From positions 4,732,839-4,796,838 of the forward strand of contig NC_063049.1 in the NCBI RefSeq assembly GCF_018812025.1: a stretch of DNA of 64,000 bases, written 5' to 3'. The notes under the pieces were generated by a model. The model was not told the DNA's origin and made no database searches. It saw only the letters and a program-made list of their open reading frames with translations. Positions 42,204 to 51,394 of the stretch are shown piece after piece (position 1 is the first letter of the stretch; the number at the start of each line of letters is the position of its first letter). The translations under genes and the position numbers were made by a program. This stretch comes from Megalobrama amblycephala. Taxonomy: Eukaryota; Chordata; Actinopteri; Cypriniformes; Xenocyprididae.

Positions 42204-45200
42204 TTAGAACAGAGAAAGAAATGACCCAGTTCTCTTTTTCAGATTACTTCCTACACCTTGGATGTAAAAGGGTTTCTGAACCATCGACTCAATTAATCTG
42301 TTCACTTTCTTAACAACTCTACCTGCTCGTGTTCTAACACCCTGAATATCAGGAACTGGAACTTGGGTGTCAGTATGAGTGACTGTATGACTGTCAGTCA
42401 GAACTGGTGTATGTGTATCTGTGTCACAGTCAAAGTTTACGTCAAGAGATGTTGGACTGGCTTCAATTTCACTCTGAGGAAGTTCTCTGCTACTGATCTC
42501 TTGAGTCTGCAACTCATCACTGGACTCTTTTCCATCTGAACTGAGGTGGTCTGTTCCCAAAGCTTCCTCAACAGCAGAGTCTTGAACTCCAGGGCTTTCA
42601 GACTCTTGAGCTACCAAGCTTTCAGTGTCTTCATTAACCCATCTCATGGTTCTTTCCTCCACATCCATCGGATCGAAGTCTTCCTCGCAGAACTCACTCC
42701 TGATGCTATGTGTCTCACACTCTGCAGAAGGTAGTATGCTTCTCTCATCCTCAGATGACTCAACAGGTAAGAAACTAATATCCAACAGCAGGTTTCTGTG
42801 CACTATCCTCACACTTCCTTTTTCATTTTTCAGCTTGTAAGTGTGCGTCTGCAGGTTTCTGTCCACTACAGTGTACACTACAGGGTCCCACTTATCTGCT
42901 AGCTTCCTCTTTCCTCTTTCTCCTTTATTCGCCACCAGCACACGGTCCCCAATATTTAGACATGTACCTCTGGCTTTCTTGTTGTAACCTTTTGCCTGTT
43001 TCCTCTGCTCTTTTTCAGAGTGTCGCTGCGCGATCTCAACTGCTTCATGGAGGTATGACATCAACGACTTCAGGTAAGTACCATGATCTACAACTGCGGG
43101 GTCATGTAGCACCTGTCTGAACATAACGTCCACCGGCAATCTCGGTACACGTCCAAACATAAGCTGAAATGGCGCATACCCTGTCGTCTCATGGACCGTA
43201 GCGTTGTAGGCGAAGGTCAGTGTTTGTATTTGCTCTGGCCATTTGTGCTTTTCTTTCAGAGGCAGGGTTCGGAGCATACTCCCCAAAGTACGATTAAACC
43301 TCTCTACGCCTCCATTTCCCATTGGGTGGTAGGCGGTGGTGTGAGACTTGGCGACCCCTGATAGTTTTAACAACTCCGCTAGAAGGGCACTTTCGAAGTT
43401 GGCTCCCTGGTCCGTGTGAATGCGACTCGGGAATCCGTACACACAGAATACACGGTCCCAAAGCTTCCTTGCGACTTGTTTTGCGGACTGATTCGCACAA
43501 GGGAAGGCATGAGCCAACTTCGTGAAATGGTCTGTCATAACAAGCACATCAACTGAGCGTTTCTTCGCATCCTCCGCAGTCCAGAAATCCAGACATACCA
43601 ACTCCATAGGCATAGAGGTCTTAATACTTTCAAGCGGGGCTCGTGCAGATGGTTCGGGAGCCTTGGCCAGGATGCATCTTTGACAGCACTTGATGTATTC
43701 ACAAACATCCTTCCCCATTCCCGGCCAGAAGAAGCGTTGGCGGGCTAGATGAATGGTTCTCGCTTGGCCTTGATGACCCGCCAAATCGTGCACACCCTTC
43801 AAAGCTTGGTCTTTGAGGCTAGAGGGTAAGATCAGTTGAGACCGCTTTTGTTTACTGTGTGGATCTTGTGTGACTCGGTAGAGTATTCCATCCTTAATCT
43901 TTAATTTGTCCCATTGTCTGAGGAGAGTTATGGCTCTGGAACTCATGTTGGCCTTTTCTCGCCTCGATGGTTGACGCTTTAGGTTCAAAAAGAATGTCAC
44001 TCTTGAAATGACTGAATCGGCTTCTTGCAATTCACGAATTTTATCTGCAGGGATCGTTGGAAGGGTATCAGCACCAGCTGGAACTAGATCTTGGTAAGAC
44101 TGAATTAATTGCACTGCTCTAGCTTGAAATGTTTCTTCCCACTGATCATGTAAACTTAAACAGGCTTTGACAGTGGTGCTGTCAGAAGGAAAGGAAAGAC
44201 AGGACTGAGAGCAAATCTGTAAGTTCTGAGCTCCTTGACGAAAAGCATCTCGAACTCCATCTCCATCAACCTCTTCAGCCTCCACAAGTAAATCACGATA
44301 TGGCTCCTTCATTAGCCTGCTGCTCACAGTTTTAACAAAAGGGTCCCTACTCAGAGCATCCGCCACTATGTTTTTGGTCCCTGCTATATGCTTCAGCTCA
44401 AAGGTGTAAGCTGCCAGTTTGGACACCCAACGTTGTTCACAAGCGCTGAGTTTCGCCTTGGACATAACATACGTGAGCGGACTGTTGTCTGTCCAGACTG
44501 TGAATGTTTGACCTTTTAACCAATGGCTAAATTTCTCGCATACGCTCCATTTGAGTGCCAGAAACTCGAGCTTATGAACTGGGTAGTTCCTCTGTGATTT
44601 ACTCAGAGTCCTGCTAGCGAATGCGATTGGGCGAGCTCGGTCTTCGCCTGCAGGCACTTGGGATAATACGGCTCCCAAACCGTCCAGTGAAGCGTCAATT
44701 GCAAGAATTAGAGGTCGAGTGAAGTCGGGGTGTGCTAAAACCACACTCTTAAGCAGGCTCTCCTTGAGGTTACATAGTGCGTGATCACATTCCTCAGTCC
44801 AATCTGTGGGCTTGAGCTTCCTGTAAGTTCCTGCTTTAGTTTCTCCCTTGCTTCCTCTCTTCCTTCTCTGACCAGCTGTAAGAGCAAAAAGTGGCTTCGC
44901 CAAAGCAGAACATCCAGGAATGAAATGTTGGTAATATAAGATCATACCAAGGACTGATTTAATTCTCTGCACTGACGGAGTACATCTGTCATCTTCCATC
45001 AAATCAAACTTGGACAGTTTCGAGATAACTTCAACTTTAGCAGGATCTACAGAAACTCCATCTCTATCAATAATGTGACCCAGAAACTTTACAGAGGTTC
45101 TCAGTAGGTGGCATTTCTTAGGGCTCAGCTTAAGATTGTACTGCCTCAAACGACTGAACACGACCTCTAACCTTTCTAAGGCTTCCTGCTCATTTGGAGC

Positions 45201-46820
45201 GAACACCAACAGATCGTCAAGATAACATAATAAGCTGCTGAAGTTTAAGTCTCCAAAGATGCTTACCATCATCCGCATAAAGGAGGCTGGGCTGTTGCAT
45301 AGCCCTTGCGGCATCCTATTATACTCGTGCAGCCCTACAGGAGTTGTGAACGCAGTGTATTTCTTGTCCTCTTCGGCCATAGGTATGTTATAGAATCCTG
45401 AAGTCAGGTCCATGGTGCTGAAGAGTGTGTTCCCGCCCAGAGCAGCTAAGCAGTCAGACTGGTGTGGAAGTGGGTGTGCATCCTTTATCGTTCGAGCATT
45501 TAACCATCTGAAGTCTGTGCATATCCTCAGACTGCCATCCTTTTTCCACACTAGGACTAACGGGGAAGCATACTCGCTTACGGACTTCCTTATTATCCCT
45601 TGTTCTTCCATCTGGGACAAAACTTGCCGCAACTTTTGGTAGTGCGCTGGCGGCACTCTACGATAAGGGAGTCTGAATGGACGCTCATCCATTAGTCGAA
45701 TGCGGTGAACAAACCCTTTTACTTCGCCACAGTCCAACGCATGCTTAGAAAACACATCGTTGTATCTCTCCAGTAACTGCACTAACTTCTCTTTTGACTC
45801 ATGGCTGATAGAGCAAGACTGGATGTCAAGATCAGCGAGACCAACAGTTTCCAATCTACGTCTGAAATCAGATGATGAATTAGGTGAACGCTGATTCTCC
45901 TCTGTAAACACTTCAGCTCGACTCAGCCCTTGGAAAAGTTCGAAATCTTCCACTGCAACACAGGGAAACACATCTGCTATTTTGCGGTTTCTCTTTAGAG
46001 TGATTGGCTTGTCAGAGAAGTTGGTGACTTTTACAGGGACCCAGCGATCACCCCATAATGGCGTGACAACCCGCCCGACCATGATGTCTCGTGTCACAGA
46101 CCTCGAAGTTGTCGGTTCCACCACAACTGTGCTCCCTGGGGACATGGGAACATTTTTCGGCAACTTTCCCCAGACAAGATGTTCCTGCTTTGCTAAGAGG
46201 GTGACACTCTGCTGTAGCTTGACGGTTCCCACCTTGTCTGGCAGCTCTGAACCCTTCCACCGACACGTGTTGGCCATAACATCTAGGAACTGCTCACATC
46301 CTGCCATTGGTTCCACACTGTGATTAGAAACAAGTCTCCAGTAATCACTGCTACCTTTCATGCGATGAGCAAGGAATTTGATCACATTTGTGCCAATGAT
46401 CAGATCATCCCGCTGGCCGGGTACAACAAGAATGGGCACTAGGCAGCTCTCTCCATAAACTTTCAACTCAACCTCATACATACATTTTGGTCTTGTAACC
46501 TTGCCACCACATCCTACTAAGATGACTTCTTCTCGAAGTGGTGTGGGTGAGGGCAGTACATTCTCACTTAACATCCTCTTCTCTGCTTTATCACTAAAAG
46601 TGCAGGCCATGGAACCTGTATCAAGCATTCCCTTCATTGAAAACACATTATTTACACTGACTGGTGCATAGAACAAATCGTCGAATGCCTCAATTGCTTG
46701 GACATTTTGCGCTATCACTTTGGTCCCAGTGGGAGCCTGCGCACATGCGTTCTCGTAAAGCTGGTGAAGATCATTATTCTCTAGGGGTTCTTCACTTATG
46801 CTCACGCCTCCCCCTTCCAA
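42204..46820 (-). CDS. G3 Pol polyprotein: protease, RT, RNase H, integrase
   Basis: 1538 codons, intact. The protease lies near residues 60-160 (GMLDTGSMACTFSDKAEKRM). RT lies at ~390-570: LRICTDFRWLNARTIKDAHP, LFSTMDLTSGFYNIPMAEED, MPQGLCNSPASFMRMM, LLCYLDDLLVFAP, then SVKFLGHIIDRDGV. RNase H at ~700-820: LILAIDASLDGLGAVLSQV, KLEFLALKWSVCEKF, VWTDNSPLTYV. Integrase: HHCC domain (HDLAGHQGQARTIHLARQRF, CQRCILAK); core with VCLDFW, HTDQGANFES and GNGGVERFNRTLG, so the D,D,E triad is complete. After the core comes VHETTGYAPFQLMFGRVPRL, then an acidic tail; no chromodomain is seen. The listed start (46820) is a TTG, so translation more likely arises by -1 frameshifting from gag. Confidence 0.95.
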   Translation of the reverse strand: MEGGGVSISEEPLENNDLHQLYENACAQAPTGTKVIAQNVQAIEAFDDLFYAPVSVNNVFSMKGMLDTGSMACTFSDKAEKRMLSENVLPSPTPLREEVILVGCGGKVTRPKCMYEVELKVYGESCLVPILVVPGQRDDLIIGTNVIKFLAHRMKGSSDYWRLVSNHSVEPMAGCEQFLDVMANTCRWKGSELPDKVGTVKLQQSVTLLAKQEHLVWGKLPKNVPMSPGSTVVVEPTTSRSVTRDIMVGRVVTPLWGDRWVPVKVTNFSDKPITLKRNRKIADVFPCVAVEDFELFQGLSRAEVFTEENQRSPNSSSDFRRRLETVGLADLDIQSCSISHESKEKLVQLLERYNDVFSKHALDCGEVKGFVHRIRLMDERPFRLPYRRVPPAHYQKLRQVLSQMEEQGIIRKSVSEYASPLVLVWKKDGSLRICTDFRWLNARTIKDAHPLPHQSDCLAALGGNTLFSTMDLTSGFYNIPMAEEDKKYTAFTTPVGLHEYNRMPQGLCNSPASFMRMMVSIFGDLNFSSLLCYLDDLLVFAPNEQEALERLEVVFSRLRQYNLKLSPKKCHLLRTSVKFLGHIIDRDGVSVDPAKVEVISKLSKFDLMEDDRCTPSVQRIKSVLGMILYYQHFIPGCSALAKPLFALTAGQRRKRGSKGETKAGTYRKLKPTDWTEECDHALCNLKESLLKSVVLAHPDFTRPLILAIDASLDGLGAVLSQVPAGEDRARPIAFASRTLSKSQRNYPVHKLEFLALKWSVCEKFSHWLKGQTFTVWTDNSPLTYVMSKAKLSACEQRWVSKLAAYTFELKHIAGTKNIVADALSRDPFVKTVSSRLMKEPYRDLLVEAEEVDGDGVRDAFRQGAQNLQICSQSCLSFPSDSTTVKACLSLHDQWEETFQARAVQLIQSYQDLVPAGADTLPTIPADKIRELQEADSVISRVTFFLNLKRQPSRREKANMSSRAITLLRQWDKLKIKDGILYRVTQDPHSKQKRSQLILPSSLKDQALKGVHDLAGHQGQARTIHLARQRFFWPGMGKDVCEYIKCCQRCILAKAPEPSARAPLESIKTSMPMELVCLDFWTAEDAKKRSVDVLVMTDHFTKLAHAFPCANQSAKQVARKLWDRVFCVYGFPSRIHTDQGANFESALLAELLKLSGVAKSHTTAYHPMGNGGVERFNRTLGSMLRTLPLKEKHKWPEQIQTLTFAYNATVHETTGYAPFQLMFGRVPRLPVDVMFRQVLHDPAVVDHGTYLKSLMSYLHEAVEIAQRHSEKEQRKQAKGYNKKARGTCLNIGDRVLVANKGERGKRKLADKWDPVVYTVVDRNLQTHTYKLKNEKGSVRIVHRNLLLDISFLPVESSEDERSILPSAECETHSIRSEFCEEDFDPMDVEERTMRWVNEDTESLVAQESESPGVQDSAVEEALGTDHLSSDGKESSDELQTQEISSRELPQSEIEASPTSLDVNFDCDTDTHTPVLTDSHTVTHTDTQVPVPDIQGVRTRAGRVVKKVNRLIESMVQKPFYIQGVGSNLKKRTGSFLSLF

Positions 46821-46841
46821 ACGTGAGCCATCTAGTTTAAA
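46800..46841 (-). promoter_or_regulatory. G3 gag-pol -1 ribosomal frameshift signal
   Basis: On the minus strand the gag reading frame ends TTA AAC TAG, giving a T TTA AAC slippery heptamer at 46835-46841. After a 6-nt spacer (TAGATG) comes a perfect 7-bp stem GCTCACG ... CGTGAGC with a 15-nt purine-rich loop. The pol frame is exactly -1 relative to gag. All three parts of a canonical -1 signal are therefore visible. Confidence 0.88.
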
Positions 46842-48199
46842 TTTGGTGGGCCCCGGAATGGTGCTGGGCCAGGCCTGGACCTGTCACTTGTACATTCCCT
46901 CTTGCTATGCCCAGGCTGAAGGCATGCAAAACACAGACGTTCTCGACGACAGTGTGCCACAGTAGAGTGATCGTGGGATCTGCATACTCTACAGAACTTG
47001 CTTTGAGGCTGGCGAGATGGCATTTGGACATTTTGAGACAGTGCACGATCGAGAAGGCTAATTAAAGTTCTCATGCAATTGTCATCACTACTCTGTGTGG
47101 TGTGTGCAGTGCTGATTCTGCTACACTCACCTGGCTCTATTGGAGAGCCAACATCCACTTCATCCTCTTCGTGGGATGTCTGAACATGAGCGGTGACATG
47201 TCTTGTAGCAGTATGACGTTTTGGCTTGGTTGACATATGCTCCTTTAACTCTGTCTGGAAACGATCAAGCTGCTCTTGGATCTCCTGTGCGGTCCATTTT
47301 TCTGGAGCTTTGAAGCGGAATACTGCAGCAAGAGTGGAGTCGGGACAGTACTTCACGAACATCATGGCCGCTTCTTGACATGGATCCTCCATTCGTCGTC
47401 CGAGCCTCTTTAAAGCTTCCTCTGCGAGATCCACTGCCTTATTCAGCCGCACCCAGTATTCAACGGGATCTTCTCCTGCTAATGGAACAGTGCCATAGAA
47501 GTCAGCCAAGGGCATACAAGAATAATTAACATCACCAAAATGCTGCTTCAGAATGTCCATGATCACTTTTGGGTTCTCAACTGGATTTAGAGCTGAATTA
47601 CAACGGAGAGTGACTCTGACGACATCTTTAGCTTTACCCATCAGTCTGCTTAAGATCTCTTGATGCTGTTCTGCTAATGGTATTCCTCTTTTTCTGAGAT
47701 ACGTGTCCATCAGCTCCTCCCATTCACGCACACTAAGTTTGTCTGATGTATCACCGCGATACACTGGGGGCTCTTTTGCTTCACTCTGCATGACCAACCT
47801 CACTCCAGTCAAGTTAAGTGATGGTATTTCTGAGAATGTCTTGCTGGTACTTAACCTTGATGTTTGTGCACCTCTATTCTCTTCTTTACTATAACTAGCT
47901 TCCTTTTGAGATGCTAACATGGTCTGCCCCACTTGTTCAGCAATGTGTGCTATCAAACCTTGCCACTTTGGATCTGTTATGTCTGGAACAGCTAATGGCA
48001 CAGTGTCAGCTACTGGATTGGGATCATGATCGATTACACGTGTGGAGCATAATACAGGGGATGTTCTTTTCACTTTACTTTCGCTCACAATGGGAGTAAC
48101 TGGAGTTTCACCAAAAAACTTTCCCCTCCCAAGACCTAATCCTGTCATTGTCTCATCAAATTCATCTACTTTTAAACTGAATGCCATGTTCAATTTCAC
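46832..48199 (-). CDS. G3 Gag
   Basis: 455 codons, intact. The N-terminal ~110 residues are a linker. A capsid-like domain spans about 150-310 (PPVYRGDTSDKLSVREWEEL, QHQEILSRLMGKAKDVVRVT, DFYGTVPLAGEDPVEYWVRL). Two zinc-knuckle-like motifs stand near the C-terminus: CRVCRSHDHSTVAHC (spacing not canonical) and CFACLQPGHSKREC (canonical CCHC). Gag packages the element RNA into particles. The ATG is 242 bp inside the primer-binding site. The terminal TAG follows directly on a TTTAAAC slippery site. Confidence 0.93.
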   Translation of the reverse strand: MKLNMAFSLKVDEFDETMTGLGLGRGKFFGETPVTPIVSESKVKRTSPVLCSTRVIDHDPNPVADTVPLAVPDITDPKWQGLIAHIAEQVGQTMLASQKEASYSKEENRGAQTSRLSTSKTFSEIPSLNLTGVRLVMQSEAKEPPVYRGDTSDKLSVREWEELMDTYLRKRGIPLAEQHQEILSRLMGKAKDVVRVTLRCNSALNPVENPKVIMDILKQHFGDVNYSCMPLADFYGTVPLAGEDPVEYWVRLNKAVDLAEEALKRLGRRMEDPCQEAAMMFVKYCPDSTLAAVFRFKAPEKWTAQEIQEQLDRFQTELKEHMSTKPKRHTATRHVTAHVQTSHEEDEVDVGSPIEPGECSRISTAHTTQSSDDNCMRTLISLLDRALSQNVQMPSRQPQSKFCRVCRSHDHSTVAHCRRERLCFACLQPGHSKRECTSDRSRPGPAPFRGPPNLN

Positions 48200-48422
48200 A
48201 ATAAAAATAGTACAATTGAATATAAATTTATAAACAGAATAAACTCTTGAAAAATTTCAGAAAATGTGAGAAAAATAGTCACTTGTATGAATGAATGCAA
48301 AAATCAGTACTAGAAATACCAAATGTCCGTTTGTTTTCTCAGTTCTTTGCTAGAAAAACAGTGAACCTCAATGCAGCGTCCCTCGGCGACCCAACTGACG
48401 TGGATCTGGAAGCAAATCTTCA

Positions 48423-48441
48423 AATCCGGGTCACGGCACCA
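48423..48441 (-). promoter_or_regulatory. G3 primer-binding site, tRNA-His type
   Basis: The + strand AATCCGGGTCACGGCACCA matches the known 3' end of vertebrate tRNA-His (AATCCGAGTCACGGCA plus CCA) except for one base. It lies 1 bp from the LTR stub end. Confidence 0.8.
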
Positions 48442-48442
48442 A

Positions 48443-48571
48443 TGTAACCGGTCCTCTGCTGGCTCTGGCTGACATTAAATCCCTTCTTGGTGAACGACAT
48501 CAGAAGTGTCCTGAGTCTTCTTACACACAACGCAGATAGTGGTAACGGCGGTCAGCAGAGGACCGGTTACA
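48443..48571 (+). repeat. G3 5' LTR stub, 129 bp, inverted
   Basis: Both ends carry the same sequence in inverted form, TGTAACCGGTCCTCTGCTG at 48443-48461 and its complement at the other end. Only the first 19 bp (next to the primer site) are in the orientation expected of a 5' LTR end. The remaining ~110 bp equal the last part of the 3' LTR (41100-41210) but inverted. The switch lies in the shared 5-mer TGCTG. U3 and promoter are missing. Confidence 0.87.
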
Positions 48572-49004
48572 CTCATGCTCATGTGCATAACATCTTTGAC
48601 TATGATAAAAATGCCTCTAATATCCAAATGCCAGTGTTTGCCTCTAATATCAAAGAGATATTTGTTTAAGGCCAGTTTGGCCTGTGAAAAAATAAACAAC
48701 AAATAAATTTGCTTTAAAAAAAATCTGCAACCAGTATCAGAATCAGATGTTTTGCTTCTTATAAAAAATTTAAATTGGCCATGATAAATCAAAATAGATG
48801 CTAATAAAAAATATTTTAAAAAAAATAAAAATAAAAAAAATGCAGTTTTCTTGCAAATTAATTTGTTGTTCATATGTTTAAAATTAATGTAACTATCAGC
48901 GCACTAAAGTTATTATAAGAAGAAGGTAATTCGGCCCGCATATGGTTCATTTCTTTCCAGTCCGTCCCTCAAACTAAAATGAGTTCGACACCCCTACTGT
49001 AGAT

Positions 49005-49235
49005 GCTATTTACACTAAGTGAAAATACCGATACATCCTAAATACTAAATGACAATAGCAGCATTTTCACGATATGCTATTTATACTAGGTGAAAATAGC
49101 GATATATTTTATTGACACCATGTAAAAGTAGCCTATCAGTTCTTTGCAAGAAGTGTAAATAGTATTTAGATGCTGTAGGCTGGTATTGGCAGATACTATT
49201 TGTACCTCAGTATTTTTGTACAGGATGCAATAATA
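49005..49235 (+). repeat. Dispersed repeat with ACACTAAGTGAAAATA motif, copy 2
   Basis: It lies inside the F2 interior and has the same motif order as 4968-5215: ATTTACACTAAGTGAAAATA, a diverged second copy, GTAAATAGTATTTAGATGCT, TTGGCAGATACTATTTGTAC. Confidence 0.6.
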
Positions 49236-50337
49236 TCATATAGAGTGATTATATTTATTAAAATTATTAAATGGATGCTGCATTATTGGGAGAATAAAAC
49301 CCCTCCACTTTCCACCAACCCTACTCAATGAACACTTTTAATATTATTAAACACTTGTTCACATTTTATTTCCACTTTTTGAACATTATTTTCATTTTAT
49401 TGAAAATTTATATGATGAGAAAATAGGAGTGAGCTCTATTATTGGGTGAGCTCTGCAAAATGCTGATTCGACCCTGCAGCGATCGCTGTAAAAGCCAAAA
49501 TCTGAAACCCTACATGCTATTGTTACGCCACTGAATACATCAAATTACAACTGTCCCTTTTTAAACTTCAGTGGCCCAACCAGACATTGGAGCTATACTG
49601 TAAAGAGTGTTTGTCAACAAGGGACGCTATTTGCACTTACTGTAAATAGACACTCCGTGTCCTATTATTTCAATATATTAGCACCTATTTTGATTTTTAT
49701 ATCTTTAGAAAATTTTACAAAGCAGTTTGTTTGCAAGCCCAGAATAATAAAAAAAAACCCCCGCTTAAAAACGTTTTTGGCCCCTGGACTAGTGCATCTC
49801 TATGTTTTATTATAGTTCAAATCAGATTGGACACCGGGCTGTAAGTTTGACACCCCTGACATTTGCACTGTAAATTGTTTTATTTACTATGGTCTAATAA
49901 ATTTAACCTCAATAAAGGTTAGCCTGGGATGAACGCAAATTCCCATGATAAACCTCTGGGATTTTGGAGCACCAAATTGTAACAGTAGGTCAACATAACT
50001 ATTGCATTCTTTAATTGATTCCCTGTCTTATTCTGCCCTCTAGTGGGTAATATCGAACATGCTGCTAACCCTGCCCAATAAATACTTTTAATGTTATTAA
50101 ACACTCGTTTGGCAGGTTATTTGCACTTTTATAACATAGTTTTAATTTTTATTGAAAATAAATGCTTTTTTTGATATGTGATGTGAAACTAGAGAAGAAC
50201 GAACTCGGCAAAAGGTGGATTCGAAACCGCGGCGATCGCAGTAAAAGCTGGACTGGCGGTCCAATACTTCAGCGTTGCGCCACTGGAGACGTTGATAATT
50301 GAACGTCCTTTATCATACTTGATAGATAATGAAGAGT

Positions 50338-50565
50338 TATTATGTTGAAATAACGAGATATTATGTCGTTATAACGAGATATTATGTTGAAATAACGAGA
50401 TTATTCGTTATAACGAGATTTATGTTGAAATAACGAGATATTAGTCGTTTAACGACTTAATATCTTGAAATAACGAGATATTATGTCGTTATAACGACTT
50501 ATTATGTTGAAATAACGAGATATTATGTCGTTATAACGACTTATTATGTTGAAATAACGAGATAA
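50338..50565. repeat. Palindromic minisatellite in F2 right arm
   Basis: Inverted counterpart of 39880-40085: units of CGAGATATTATGTCGTTATA, ACGACTTATTATGTTGAAATA. Several units have lost bases near 50395-50455 (for example TTATTCGTTATAACGAGATT), so the two arms now differ in this part. Confidence 0.88.
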
Positions 50566-50637
50566 GTTTTCGGGGTTTTTTTTCCTCCCCACCAAGTTTT
50601 TTTTTTTTTTTTTCACCATGCGGTTCAGGGCTTCCGT

Positions 50638-51380
50638 AGTATTCCGTAAAAGGGCATGTAGATAAAACCATCCCATTAAATTTTGACACAAAACTATTTG
50701 ATGCCACAGCACAATGGAGTATTCTCCATTGGAGGTCCCCAGACCTCTTAGGAATAGGGGGCTTATACAAACACCTCCATGCTGGAGTTATTTCTGAAGA
50801 AATTGATAAATATTCTCTCCATTTAGTATCAACACGTCTTTTCAGTTGAGTAAAAAAACAGGGATTTCACACACATACAATACAATATCTTTTTATCAGC
50901 ATTGTGAAATGAAACATTTTCAAATCCTTTCAATAAAGTATTATTTAGGTCTGTATCCAGATCTAAAATGATATTAACTCTAAGATCTGGAAAAATCAAA
51001 GACCTTTCACCATTCTCGATAACATTATTTACATAGGTCAAGAAAGACTGAGGAAAAGATTTTTTAAGATGCCCAATTATCCCCTCAACATATCTTTCTG
51101 ATCTAAGACCAACTTTATTAGCTATTATTTTAGTTGCATACCATTGACCCTTTGAAAAATCAATTAGATCTTTTACAGTAGAAATTCCTGTGTTTAAAAA
51201 CTGATTGATTACTGAACTCAAAATAGAAGAATTCATTTTAAAGAGAGAATTAAAAAACAATGGTTCTAAAACACTACAATGTTCATTATCATCTCTAAAT
51301 TTTGTAAACACTTGCCAGGCTTTTAATACAGATACATAAAAATTAGAAGAAGAAAAACTTTGAAGCAAAAGATTTTTCAA
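50638..51380 (-). pseudogene. LINE ORF2 C-terminal region, part 1
   Basis: The frame 50829-51380 continues the RT product (FSSSNFYVSVLKAWQVFTKF) and runs to a stop. Scattered continuation reaches the F2 insertion point at 50638. No separate function is recognised. Confidence 0.6.
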
Positions 51381-51394
51381 TTAAGAACAATTGC

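Larger units (their letters stand above)
41100..48571 (-). mobile_element. G3: Ty3/gypsy retrotransposon with open gag and pol, aberrant LTRs
   Basis: Target duplication CTCA at 41096-41099 and 48572-48575. On the minus strand the order is 5' LTR stub (48571-48443), tRNA-His primer site, gag (48199-46832), pol (-1 frame, to 42204), polypurine tract, 3' LTR (41939-41100). Both coding frames are uninterrupted, unlike every other element in the window, so G3 is the youngest insertion. The 5' LTR is a 129-bp inverted stub and the 3' LTR is a spliced/unspliced mosaic. Confidence 0.92.
39784..50637. mobile_element. F2: long-TIR foldback element carrying G3
   Basis: The ends are inverted copies (ACGGAAGCCCTGAACCGCAT at the left; its complement at the right, 50618-50637). 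AGTATT flanks both sides (39778-39783 and 50638-50643). Arms are about 940 bp: 39784-40726 and about 49706-50637. Each arm holds, from outside in, an oligo-A tract, a TCGTTATAACGA minisatellite, a tRNA-like module and a single-copy stretch. The interior (40727-41099 and 48572-49705) has no transposase. Without G3 it is about 3.4 kb. It lies inside the LINE. Confidence 0.82.

Noticed and set aside
42546..46323. Plus-strand frames of 62-113 codons across G3
   Set aside because: They are antisense shadows of the intact pol frame.
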